DNA of 64,000 bases from Candidatus Gastranaerophilales bacterium (lineage in GTDB: Bacteria; Cyanobacteriota; Vampirovibrionia; Gastranaerophilales; Gastranaerophilaceae), in the NCBI GenBank assembly GCA_016280955.1, contig JAEEHV010000023.1, forward strand, positions 1 to 64,000, in the 5' to 3' direction. Shown here in pieces: positions 1-13,100 of the stretch. Every line of letters begins with the position of its first letter. Positions within the stretch are counted from its first letter, which is position 1. The notes under the pieces were generated by a model. It saw only the letters and a list, made by a program, of their open reading frames with translations, was not told the DNA's origin and did not search any database. The position numbers and the translations under genes are program-made.

Positions 1-2
1 CT

Positions 3-398
3 GAACGTGGTATGGAGCGGCATAAAAAATATTTTCCGCAAATAGAAGAGGCTGTTAATAAGGCAGAAAATTTATATCAAAACGGTTTATTTACCGAAGC
101 TGATTATGAATTGTTGAACAGTATTCCAAAACGTGCTCAACAAGTAATCAGCCGTAATGCCCAAAAGTTTAATGATATCGCATCAAAAACAGAATTAAGT
201 GAAAATGAATCAAAACAACTTGATGATATTTTGAAATACCAAAAAGAACTGATAGAAGATTTGTGGAATAGAATAGAAGTTGATAAAAAAGCATACTTTG
301 AACGAATGGAAAAAGCAAAAGCCGAATGGGAAGCTATAAGTAAAGCCGAAGAAGAAAGACTTCGTGCTGAATATGGTGATGATTTGCCGCCGTTTTAG
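3..398 (+). CDS. hypothetical protein, probably the 3' part of a longer ORF cut by the window edge
   Basis: Frame is open from base 3 (E-R-G-M-E-R-H-K...) with no stop or clear RBS before the ATG at 12; charged helical protein. Confidence 0.5.
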   Translation, partial: ERGMERHKKYFPQIEEAVNKAENLYQNGLFTEADYELLNSIPKRAQQVISRNAQKFNDIASKTELSENESKQLDDILKYQKELIEDLWNRIEVDKKAYFERMEKAKAEWEAISKAEEERLRAEYGDDLPPF

Positions 399-439
399 GG
401 GGTAAATAGATAACTGTGGTAAAGAGGTAAATATAAAAG

Positions 440-898
440 ATGCAGGTACAACGAATACAAAATAATCAAACATCATTTCACGCATTAAAGAGCTTTGAAT
501 GCAGCAAAAATTTAAAACCGATTATAGGTGATGCGGGAGAAAAAATCGAACAAAAACTCCTGAAAGCATTTAACGAAAATAAATACTTTCAGGAATTATG
601 CAAAAAAAATGATGTCTGGGTTAATATAAAACCGAAACACACCAATTTCATACGTTCTGGCTTGGATGTAGAAATATATGCTACAAAACTTAATGAAATG
701 AACATTGAAAATCGGAAAAATGTAATCAATTTTACAACAGTAAAATTCTATGGTGATCCGCATTACTGTACATTTTTAGACGAAAGTTACCGATACCACG
801 CAGAAGATATAATGCAGGGTTTTTTAAAGGATGTTGACGGTCTGAAATCCGGAATCAGAAAGTTTTTCGAAAAATCAACTCCGAAAACATATATGTAA
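440..898 (+). CDS. hypothetical protein with N-terminal MQVQRIQNNQTSFHALKSF motif
   Basis: ORF; N-terminus resembles that of 33838..34203 (MQIQRINNSTNFKGL). Confidence 0.7.
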   Translation: MQVQRIQNNQTSFHALKSFECSKNLKPIIGDAGEKIEQKLLKAFNENKYFQELCKKNDVWVNIKPKHTNFIRSGLDVEIYATKLNEMNIENRKNVINFTTVKFYGDPHYCTFLDESYRYHAEDIMQGFLKDVDGLKSGIRKFFEKSTPKTYM

Positions 899-954
899 AC
901 TTTCAAAAATTTGTCCGGCGAAATGCACTGTGTGCTTAATAGAAATAAATTGCG

Positions 955-980
955 TTAACATTTCTTAACAAAAATTTAAA
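955..980 (+). promoter_or_regulatory. 10-bp-periodic direct repeats TTAACATTTC-TTAACAAAAA-TTTAAA upstream of giant fliD-like promoter
   Basis: TTAACA at 955-960 and 965-970, TTAAA at 976-980, ending about 18 bp before the -35. Confidence 0.35.
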
Positions 981-997
981 ATTATTAATTTTACATG

Positions 998-1025
998 TTG
1001 AAAAAGGTTAAAAACATGGTATAAT
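998..1025 (+). promoter_or_regulatory. sigma70-type promoter for giant fliD-like gene
   Basis: TTGAAA (998-1003), 16-bp spacer, TATAAT (1020-1025); start codon at 1154. Confidence 0.6.
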
Positions 1026-1153
1026 GTACATGTAGTTATAGTATTTTGTCTTAGATTAGCAAATGGATTGTAAAACTTATCCCCACTAATACAGAGTCCG
1101 GTTGACGAAGTATTGAGCTATGGTTACGTAATACATAAAACCCCCGAGGAAAA

Positions 1154-4100
1154 ATGTCTATATCATTCGGCGGACAAGCGTCCGGAGTTGATACATCAGC
1201 ATGGATAGAAGCTCTTGTTCAAATGAAACAAGCCAGCTTGGATACATATCAGGCGAAGAAAGAAACACTTGAAGCTACTGCAAGTATTTTGGACAACGTC
1301 AAGAGTTTCTTTGCGTCTTTTAAGGGTGTTATTTCAACAGTTACGAATTCAAATTTAGGGATTTCTTCTTTAGATTTATTTATACAAAATTTAGCAGAAA
1401 CTACCAATGCGGAGATTGCAAGTGCAACCGTTACAACAGAAGCACAAGAGGCTTCTTACGAAGTTTTTGTAGATCAGCTGGCAACTGAAACGCAAGCTGT
1501 AAGCAACTTTTTTACTAATATTATAACTACAACACAATCAACTGCTTCACACGACTCGTTATTAAGCAGTATAGGGATTAGTGCAGGGGTATTCGGAGTT
1601 AATATTGACGGAGTAGAGGGAACCAGAACAATTACAATACAGAGCAATGACACAATAGCTACATTGATTGAAAAATTTGAAAAAATTGGTGTCAGTGCAA
1701 GTTATGATGCGGTAAACGGTTGGTTTGCCGTAGACTTGAGTGCCGACAATATCAATGATGATATTGATGGTGACGGAATTAAAAATACCGGTATTGTAGA
1801 GGCTTTGGCTTTGACAAACATAAATTCCTCATATATGAGTGATTTATTGGAGATGTTGTCATACTTTACAAACACCGTTATAGCAACAGAAACCGCTACA
1901 ATTAGTGATTTTGGCATTACTGAAGCTGAGTTTATCATTAATGATGCAAATGGTGGTTTCACAACTCACACAATTGATTTGAACGGTACATTTGCTGATT
2001 TATTCAGTATATTAGCTGAGAATGGTATGCGTGCAACTTTTGATGAAAACGGTTCAATACTGATTGAATCAGAGAACGGCAATACCATTTCAGGCGGATT
2101 AGCCGAACAGCTGGGAATTATTGTAACCGATAATTCTTATCAAACGGATACAAAATCTTATTCTACTGTCGGGGCATATTCTACGGAAACGATGATGGTA
2201 GACTTCTCATCTTCTTTGGGAGATATAGGTGCCGTAACATCAAATGCCGATACACTGAGGATTTTAAATGCAAATAACGAACTTATTAGTGAAATAACTA
2301 CATTGACGGCGGAATCATCTGTTGATGATTTATTTGCAGTTTTGGCACAACACGGTATTGCTGCGGCATTACAAAATAACGTTGTTGTTCTTGAATCCAA
2401 TACGGGTAATATTATAGGCGGTGCAATTGCCGAAAATATGGGAATTGCTACAAATTATCAATATTCAACTACAATCAAGGAAGGTCAAAGCACAACTTCA
2501 ACATCAATGGTTTCATATGTTGCAAGTGCGACAGACTGGGTATCAGACTGTTTATGGGATGTTTGGGATAGCTACAGTGATGCTGATAAAATTCTTAAAG
2601 TTACTCACACTGACAGATACGGCACTAATCAAACTTATTATTATACCGTAATAGAAAAGAATTCTATTGGTTCTGACGGTTCCGTACAAAAAGGAACACA
2701 ATTCCAGGATTTAATAAATTGGTATAAAGAAAAAGATCCGACATCAACATTCAAGTTTAATGATAACGGTCAGATATTTATTGATTCAAACGACTGTTTC
2801 TACTTTGAAGGTAAGATTGCGGAATACTTAGGTATTACAGGGCACACAGATACATATACATGGACACACGGTGCATCAACTACTGTTGTAAGTACGGATA
2901 CCGTATCTTATCGTGTAAGAAAAACTGACTATATATCCGATGTATTGTGGGATAACGGCTGGAACAGCTACTCTGATGCTGATAAGGTTATTTCTGCATA
3001 CAGCCTGACAGTTGACCATACGGCGGGTGATGCTACTTATCAGCATACGGTTCAGACATTAGTAGGAACATTTACTATCAAGCCGAGTATCACAACAATT
3101 CTGGAAGACGGAACTGCTGATGGTAATTCTGTAACAATGCAGGTTGGAACAACATTTGAAGACTTTGCAAGATGGTACACAGAAACCATTGATACAACCG
3201 CATCTTTTGCAATTAATAATGACGGTACAATTTCAATTGATTCAAATGATACGTTCCACCTGGAAGGTCGTGCAATAACCGATTTACACTTGGGAATCGG
3301 TACTGTCGGTCAGACTTGGACACAAGGTCTTGAAGAAACCACCAGTTATGCAAGTGTAACTTATGCTGTCAAAATGACAGACTATATATCGGATACTTAT
3401 ACCGATGATGAATGGGGACATGTTAATAAAACATTGTCAATATACACCAGCTATATTGACCACCAGGACGGCGGTGACGGAAACAGTGTTTATCAGGTTA
3501 CCATTCAGCAGAAAGTAACAGAGATAACGATTGATGAACAAACCACATTTAACGATTTGGCTGATTTTCTGGAAGGTTATGATATCCACTTAACTATTAA
3601 TGACGGTATAGTAACAATCGATTCAGGCATTACGAACTATTTGGTTGAAGAACCGTTCCAAAACTATACAGTCCAAAACGGTGTTACTATTATGACTCCG
3701 GGCACAGGTCCTTCCGGTGTAACACAAATGCTCGGACACTATGGTATGACAACAAGTACCTTGCATCAGAGCTGGACAACCGGTACTGCTGCAACAGAAA
3801 GTACTGCTGCAGTATTTCATGCTATTCAGATGACCGATTATATGTCAGACACCTTCACACTAAGCGATTGGAACAGTTTGGCATCATATACTGACAGTTC
3901 AGGCAAAAGTCATAGCGGTAAAACTATTGCGATAATGCATAACTATTTGGATCACGAAACTCAAACGATGAAAATCGAAAACATCGCAAACTTTACCGTA
4001 GATGAAAATACAAAATTTGAAGACTTACGTGATTTCCTTGCTACGATTAATACACTTGGTGTAAGTTGTACTGAAATCTCAAATACTGATTCCAGACTGA

Positions 4101-7100
4101 ATATTACAATGGGAATCACAAACGGTGTGTTAACTCTTGATTCAAACTGCTGCTGGATAGAAGGAAGTATTCCGAACCATTACGGTGTAACCTTCGATAC
4201 TAAGCAAATGACCTGGACACACGGTGCAATTACAACACAAAGTTCAGCTCCTATCACATACAAGACCAGCAACGGCGATTATATCAAAGATACATTCACA
4301 CAGAATGATTGGAATGGTACAAACAAAAACATTAAGATTGTATATGAGCAGCTTAACCACGATAATCATACAGTCACAACAACAACAGTTAATACAACCC
4401 TTACAATTACAGACAATACAAAATTCAAAGACACCAGTGAATCTGAAATCATAGTTGACGGTGTATTGAAAAAAGGTGCATCATTAGCTACCGAATTAGC
4501 CAGATACGGTATAACATTAGATGTTAAGAACGGTATAGTAACCTTAAATTCAGACAGAGTAGCAGCAGACAGCAACCAAATGTACTATGCTCTGGGTGCT
4601 GTAATAGACCATGTTGGTTCAAAAGTTGATTCGTTTACTCAGACCTGGACACTTAGTACAGCAGAATCCAGTGGTGCTAATGTAACGTATGATATTAAAG
4701 GTACGGATAAAATCGCAGATACGTTCTCCTACAATTCCGACTATAATTATCACGGTATAGATAACACTAACTGGTCTGAGATTAACCATGATATTGTAGT
4801 CAGATATTCTTACCTCGACCATGATACACACCAGACTGTTACAGTTGCAGCTTCAACAATTACCGTCGATTATGAAACAAGATTAACTGATAATTACGAT
4901 TCAAGTCTTAAAGTAAACGGTGTTACAAAAACCGGTACTTCACTTGCAAAAGCATTAAGTGATTATGGTATAACTTTGTCCGTTTCAGGCGGTAAAGTTG
5001 TCATGAGTTCTGCTAAAGGACCTGACGGACACATTTACTATATAACCGGTGACATTCCTGACCACTATGGTATATCCGCAATGGAATTAGGCAGAGTAAG
5101 TCAGAGTTGGACATTTGGTACCGATACAACTGGTGTTTCTTCACAATTTGCCGGAAGCGGCGGTTCTCCCGGAAGCGGTATTCAGTATGACGACTATATC
5201 AAAGATACATTCTATGAAGATGTTTGGAAAAATAGTACAAACAAAAATATAGTAATCAAATATTCTACACTTGTTCATAACGGAACAAGTGCATCTACAA
5301 CAGTACTTATAACAGCAACCATTACGGCAACTGATACAACCAAATTCGGTCAGGATGTAGACTCAACTGTTATAGTAAACGGTCAAACAAAAAATGGTAA
5401 ATCTCTTAAAACAGCTTTGGCTGATTACGGCATTACTCTGACTATTGAAAATGGTGCCGTAAAAATGGCATCTGATGCTATTGGAACACAAGTTACCGGC
5501 GGTGTAACTCATCAGGCTATTTGTTATGCAACAGGTGATATTCCTGACCACTGGGGTATTTCAGCTACAACCTACGGTACTATTTCACAAACCTGGACTT
5601 ATGCAACTGATAATACATCAACCAAATTATACAAATATTTAATCAGAGATGATGACTTTGTTCAGGATGTGTACACTGATGAGGATTGGGCAGCTGTAGA
5701 CAAAACTATTTATGTAAAAAGTTCTTATTTTGATGTCAATAGAGGTGTCGCCGTTACTACAATCTTGGGTACAATGACACTGACGGATACTACTAAATTT
5801 GGTGAAGATGTAAACTCATCAATTATAGTAAACGGTCAAACAAAAACCAAAACATCACTTAAAAAAGCATTGGCAGACAATTTCAGCATTACCATGAATG
5901 TAAATAGTAACGGTACTATAGCAGTAAGTTCTGCACCGCATTCAGACGGTAATATCTATTTTATAGACGGTGTTGTTACAAATGGTTTAGGCTTCCAAAA
6001 TACAACAACAGACCAGACATGGATATATGGAACCGATGTTACAGGCATATCCGGTATATATACAGGTGGTACCGGCGATGGTCCTACTGGCGGTACAGGT
6101 ATCCAAATGGATGACTATATCAAAAACTCTTTCTCTAAGAGTGAATGGACAAATGTCGATAAGAAAATAGTTGTCAAATATGAATCACTTATACAGACTA
6201 GTACAAGCAGTACAACAATACTGGCTACGGCAACTATGACAGCAACGGATACAACCACATTCCAGGGCTTGGCTGATTGGCTTAGCGGTTATGGTATATC
6301 TTTAACTATTAAAAACGGTGCCGTAACAATGAGTTCTAAGGCTCAGAATATCAGAACCGTTGATGGTGTACAATATCAGGATATCTTCTTTATGACCGGT
6401 GCAATTGCCGATCACTGGGGTGTTTCTGCTCCGACATACGGAGCTGTCAGTCAGACCTGGACATCCAATACAAGTACCACCTCCGGAGAAAACAAATATA
6501 GAATATATATAGATGACTATATTCAGGACAAGTATAAAGATGCAGAATGGGCAAGTAAAACTACTGAGCAAAAGACAGTTTATATCAAAACTTCATCGTA
6601 TGATGTTGGCACCTTAACAGAAGGAACAGAGACTAAAGCATCATTTGTAATAACAGATACCACCAAATATTCTGATTTACAAACATTCCTTGCAAATTAT
6701 AACATAACCATGACAATAAACGAGAGTAATGGTTCATTAAATATAAGTTCAACACCGAAAGACGGTGTAATATATTTTGCAGACGGTATAGCTACTTCTG
6801 TTATTAAAGATTTGGGCTTTGATGTTTCAAAAGCAAGTCAAACCTGGACATACGGCACAGATGCAACCGGAACAACTCCTGTAACCTTCAAAGCAAGGAG
6901 AGGAACAGACCGTATTTCCGATACATTTACTAAAGCTAACTGGAATGTTACAAACAAAGAACTGATTATCAGACATGACGAACGTGACCATGCTAATGGA
7001 ACCACCAAAACAACTCATGTAGCACACTATACAGTTACTGAGACTACAACATTTGACGATTTAGATACCTGGCTTACTGCAAACGGTATCTCTATGTCAC

Positions 7101-10100
7101 TGGATGATGGTGTAATCAATATTGATTCTGATTGTAATAACTATGTAGAAGGTGAAATTGCCACCTGGTTCGGCTTAAGTAAATCTGTTATTTCACAGAC
7201 TTGGACCTATGGTGCAAATGTAACAGAAAGCACTTCAGGCATCTGGTATGATGCCAATATGGATTGCAGAGTTATAGAGTTAAAGCGTGATCATGATACG
7301 ATTATGTTAGGTGCAGACATTTATGAAATGTATTATGATTATGCAACACACGAAACAAAAGAACGCAAATTAGGTAATATACAGTTTAATGCGGAAACAA
7401 CTATCAGACAATATGCTGAAATGCTTAGTGCATACACAATATCATTAAGTGTAACCGATGGTAATGTAAGTTTATCCAGTAAAGGCGCCTATGTTGTATT
7501 TAAAGGTGATACCAGCAATGCTAGTACTGTTGTTGACATAATGGGCTTAGGTTCAACCAAAACAACATATACCCATACAATCGGTAACACCCAGACAAGT
7601 TCAAGTGCTGTTACTTATGCAATTGACATTAATGACACAATATATGAACGTTTCTCCAACGAATGGAGCAGTATTAATAAAACCCTCAGTATATATGAGA
7701 GCAGACTTGTTACAACGGGTGCTACACCAACAACCACTGTAACAGTAATTGCAACAAAAACATTCGGTGAGTCAAGTACATTCAAAGATATACAAAGCTG
7801 GCTTAGCGGCTATGACATTAGTATGAGTGTAGGTGCTAATGGTTCATTTAGTGCGTCAAGCAGCAAAAACAGATATGTATCGGGAGATATTGCAAGCAAA
7901 GTCGGATTAGGCAGTAAAGATAACAATACAACATATACCTATGGTAAGAGCACAACAAGCAGTGATAAAATAAAATATACGATTACTGTTCCGACAACTG
8001 TTACAAAAACAATAACAATAGAAGGAAGTGCAACCGGCAGTTCAAAAATTAAAGATACGGCTGGTTTTAGCGGTAATACGATTAGCTTATGCTATTATTA
8101 CTGGGATGGCGGTTCTAACGGTTCAGGTACCCAAAAAACTTTAAAAACATATACTGTAGGTGATCATACTTGGGATGATTTTAAAAATTGGCTTGCAAGT
8201 GATGGAGTAAATACTTCAATCTCCATGGACAACGGAACTTTAAAAATATTTACGGGTTGGACTGAAACCTATAACGGTAGTGTTATGCGTGCTGCCGTTG
8301 GTATTGAAGGTGGTACATCATCTATATCTTCGACTGAATACAAAGGTGGTTTAAGTGCCAGAATAACAAAATCTAACACAGGTAATGTATCACTAAGTTC
8401 TTCTACAAAACTTGTAGATTTAGGTGTTTCAACAGGTACTCAAACCCTTGCCGGCTGGCACAGAACATATAACGGTGTTACCTGGGAAACTAAACCTGAC
8501 CTTACAATTAATGTAACAGATTCTACTACCGTACAGGATGCATTAAATATATTAAATTCAACACCGGGCATCAGTGCATCAGTATCAGGCGGCAAGGTAA
8601 AATTATCACATAAAAATTCGGGTGTAGATTCCGGCTTCCTGAAATACACCGGAGTTGTTCTGGAAAAAATGCTGGGTTACAGCCTGTCAGACTCAGACGG
8701 CAGTGCTTGGTCAACTATCAGTTTACTTTCATACGATACCTCCGCCACTGAAACAAAAAGCGGAGTAAAAACCAAGATTGTAACAACAACTGTAGAAAAT
8801 ACAACAACAACCTCAGTTGTTGAATTAAAGACTTCAACAAAATTATCTGAATTAGGTATAAGCTCAAATCAGGTATTTACAATAACCAAACACACCAATA
8901 ATGTTGATTTTGGCTCTGTTCAATCAACCAATGTTACCTGGAGTACAAGCCAGACATTTGGCGACTTTATGTCTGCATTTAATAATGTTGGTGGTCTGAC
9001 CATGTCTTTGAGTAACGGCAAAGTAACGGTTAGTCCGAATGGCAGCGGTGCATATCTGAGCTCTGCCGGTTCAAGTAATGTTTTGAAACTCGGTACATCT
9101 ACCCAGACAACGACATTAAAGCCGCTAACTGCAAAATCAAGCGGAGCTTCAAACTATGCAACACTCAACAGTCAGACAACACTTGATGATTTGGGTGTAA
9201 CCTCTAATACATCAGTATCGGTTACACGTTATAAAGACAGTGAGCATTCCGGTACACAAACAGCTATTGCAACAGAAACTATTACAAAAACCTTTACCTC
9301 ATCTACAAAAGTTGGTGATTTAATCAGTACACTCAACGGAATAACTGACTTCTCAGCAAGCAATGATTTTTCTGCCGGCAAAGTTACACTCACCGGTAGT
9401 AACAGAGCGTTCGTTTCAAGCATCAGCAGCAGCCTAGCCTCGGCATTAAAACTTGCTACATCAGCAAGCAGCTACTATACTAATAATACTACTTACAGTA
9501 TTGTTACAACAGCAAGTTCCAACAAAACGGGTGTGAAAGCAAGTTACAACGGTGCAATTACAACACTGAAAGATTTGGGAATCAACTCAGCCCAGACATT
9601 TACCATTGTTGCACACACTAACAATACTTATGCTCAGGATAATACCAAAGCAAATAATTGTGTAAAGAAATTTACTTTCACTTGGGGTGTCAATGAAACT
9701 ACGGCTGATATGAAAACTAAAATAACGACCGCACTCGACAATGCCGGAATTTCATATACATGGGGACAAAATAGTGATAACGGTATAGGTTTTGGACGTA
9801 TTGGAACAAAAGGAGCACCCAGCAGATTCAGAATATTTGGCAGTGAACATTTATATGTAGAGAGCATGTCATCATCTCTTATGAGTGCTCTGAATTTATC
9901 ATCATTAGGCACTTCTTCCTACAACTACACCGTCAGGTATGCAAAGGATGATGATAAAGTTACAGAACCTATGTTACTGAACCCGCGTGATATGGACATA
10001 AAGCTGAGCGATATCAGAATAAATAATGCGCAGACTTTGACATTTGTTGTACACAATAACAGCACATTTACGGTAGATAACACAAATGCTAACAAGGTTG

Positions 10101-13100
10101 TTAGCACTGTTACCGTAACATGGACAACATCAGAAACTCTGGCTGAGTTTGAAGCCAAAGTACAAAATACTATTCAGCACAATGGTGTTTCTGATGTAAC
10201 ATTCGGAGAGGTAGTTGACGGCAGATTGAACATTAAAACAGGTAAATGGTCATATCTGACAGGTGTAAGTACTGAATTGCGAACTAAAACAGGTTTGAAA
10301 CCAAACTGGCAAACCGATGATTATGAAATGGAATACACCGCTTCCTCGAAAGGAAACGGTAACCAGAGTTACCTTGATGATACTCGCGGTCCTATCGGAA
10401 TAAACGATCCTGATTATAGCACAAGTACATTGAAAAAATTAGGTCTTACTGACCAAACTCTGACTTTTGTTGTACACAAAAACGAAAACTTTGTTACAGA
10501 CAATGATAATGCTAAAAATACAACAAAAACCATTACTTTAACTTGGAATACCAACGAAACTCTGGGTGCTTTTGAAAAAGAAGTAAGAAATGCCCTGAAT
10601 AATGAAGGTGTTGCTGCTTATAATAATTTCAGTATAACCGCTCAAGACGGCAAAATAACTGTTACTACAGGCAAATGGGCATATTTGTCTGCCGCAAGCA
10701 GCGGATTTACGAACACTCTCGGACTGGCGGTAAAATACAATGTCGATACAAGTTATAGCATGGTTAAAACCGATGCGGATGACCAAAAAGCTGAAAGTAT
10801 TCGTCTGAACGATGAGAACGGCACAGGTAACTCATTCCAGCTCTCAAATATGGGAATTTCTTCAAATCAGTCATTAATATTTGTTGTACACGAGAACACG
10901 ACCTTTACAACAGACAACACTAATGCTCAGAATGTTCTTAAGACTATTACAGTTGATTGGACTACTACCGAAAGCTTATATGACTTTGAAAGAAAAATCG
11001 AAAATGCTATGGTAGGCACTAATGCTGAAGGTGATGTACATTTAACTGTTCAGGGAGATGGTCAATTACATTTAACAACCGGTAAATGGGCATACTTAGA
11101 AGGCGTCAGCACGCAATTGGCAAATAAAACAGGTTTGGTATACAAAGACAGCAACAACAAACGATATAACTATAATATTGCATATATTGCTTCTTCAAAC
11201 GGTACTGTAAACAAAGCATTTCTTGATGATACAAACGAGAGCATAAACACAATGACGCTGTCAAAATTAGGTTTAAATTCAGATCAAACCATAACATTTG
11301 CAACGCATAATAACGCAGACTTTGTAACAGACAACAAAAATGCTCATAGTGTTGTAACAACAACCACATTAACCTGGACAACGGGTGAAACTTTGTATCA
11401 GTTTGAAAAGAAAGTTGAAAATGCCCTGAAAGCTATCAATCCGCTGAATGACGGTCAGGTAAGCATTACCGCTAAAGATGGTTATATCACTGTTAAGACC
11501 GGCGAATGGGCATATATGACCGGTACAAGTCAGGGATTAATTGATAAAACAGGTCTTAAATATGATACAAGCAAACAGAAAACAAAAGATTATAGTATTG
11601 TTTACACTGATGCATCCGACAACACAGCTGAAAGTATCTTCCTGAACGATTCTAACGGTTCAGAAAACACATTCCAGCTCTCAAATATGGGACTTTCTTC
11701 AGCTCAGTCATTAACATTTGTTGTTCACAACAACTCAACCTTCATGACTGACAACACAAATGCTTCAAATACAACACAAACAATCACCGTTACTTGGGAT
11801 CTCGGCGAAAGCTTGTACGACTTTGAAAGAAAAATTGAAAATGCTATGGTCGGTACAATGGCTGAAGGCGGAGTTCATTTGACGGTTGAAAAAGACGGTG
11901 TTTTACACCTTGAAACAAATGAATGGGCATATCTGTCAGGCGTAAGTGCAGGATTAACTCAGAAAACAGGTCTGAAATACGACGAAAGCAAGCATGACAA
12001 ATATAGTTATGATGTTATCTACACCGATAAAGCAGATAACGTACAAGAACAAACCTTCCTCAACAGAAGAAATACCAAACTTGGTAACCTGAGCATTACT
12101 TCTAATCAGACAATGACATTTGTAATACATACAAATAATACTTTTGCTCAGGACTTCACGGATTCAGTTATTTCCGGCGTTTCAAACAGCGGAACTGTCA
12201 GCGAATCATCTGTTGTCAGAGCAAAAGATGTAACTAAAACAATTACAGTTACCTGGACAACAAGTGAAACTCTTGAACAATTTGAAGATAAAGTCAATGA
12301 AACTTTGTATCATTTATATGAACAATACGATGATATTCCATACAGCATCCCAACTGATAATGATAACTTCGGTACAACTCTGGCTTCGGGCACTGAGGTT
12401 AAAGAGCTTGATGAAAGTCATTGTGATGATTATAAAAACAGCGGATATTCAATTCACTTTGAAGTTGATGCAAACACCGGTAAATGGAAATTTACGGGTA
12501 ACGAATACACCTATGTTCAGTCTATATCCGGAGTACTTCAAAATGCTATGCACTTAGACGGCAATTACAACGATTCATATACTTATACCGTTAATTACCG
12601 TTCCGATGCTGACAAAGAAGTTGAATATGCGTTCCTGAACGAACGAAACAGTACCGTAAACAACTTCACTATCGGCACTACAAATTCGCTTGCTAATGCT
12701 GCAGCAAGAAGTTTTGATGTTGTAATTCATACACACAAAACCTTCACTCAGGATAACACAGATGCTACCAGCACTAGCTATACTGTTGGTGTAACATACA
12801 CACAAAAATTCACTTGGACAGAAGGTGAAAGCCTCAGCGAATTTGAATATAGAGTAAATACACAACTGAAAGCTCTGTATGACCAATATGGCGCACCGCA
12901 GGATATAGCTCACTCCGTTCATACAATGACGGTCAAACCGGGTGTTACAACAGATAATTATACAACGAGTTTTGACACGGCTTACTTCTTAGAATTCGGA
13001 GTTGACCCGCAAAACGGAAAATTGAGTATTAAGGGTAATGAATATACGTATATTCAGAACCTTGGCAGCTTCTTTACAAATGATATACATTTGAATGCTC

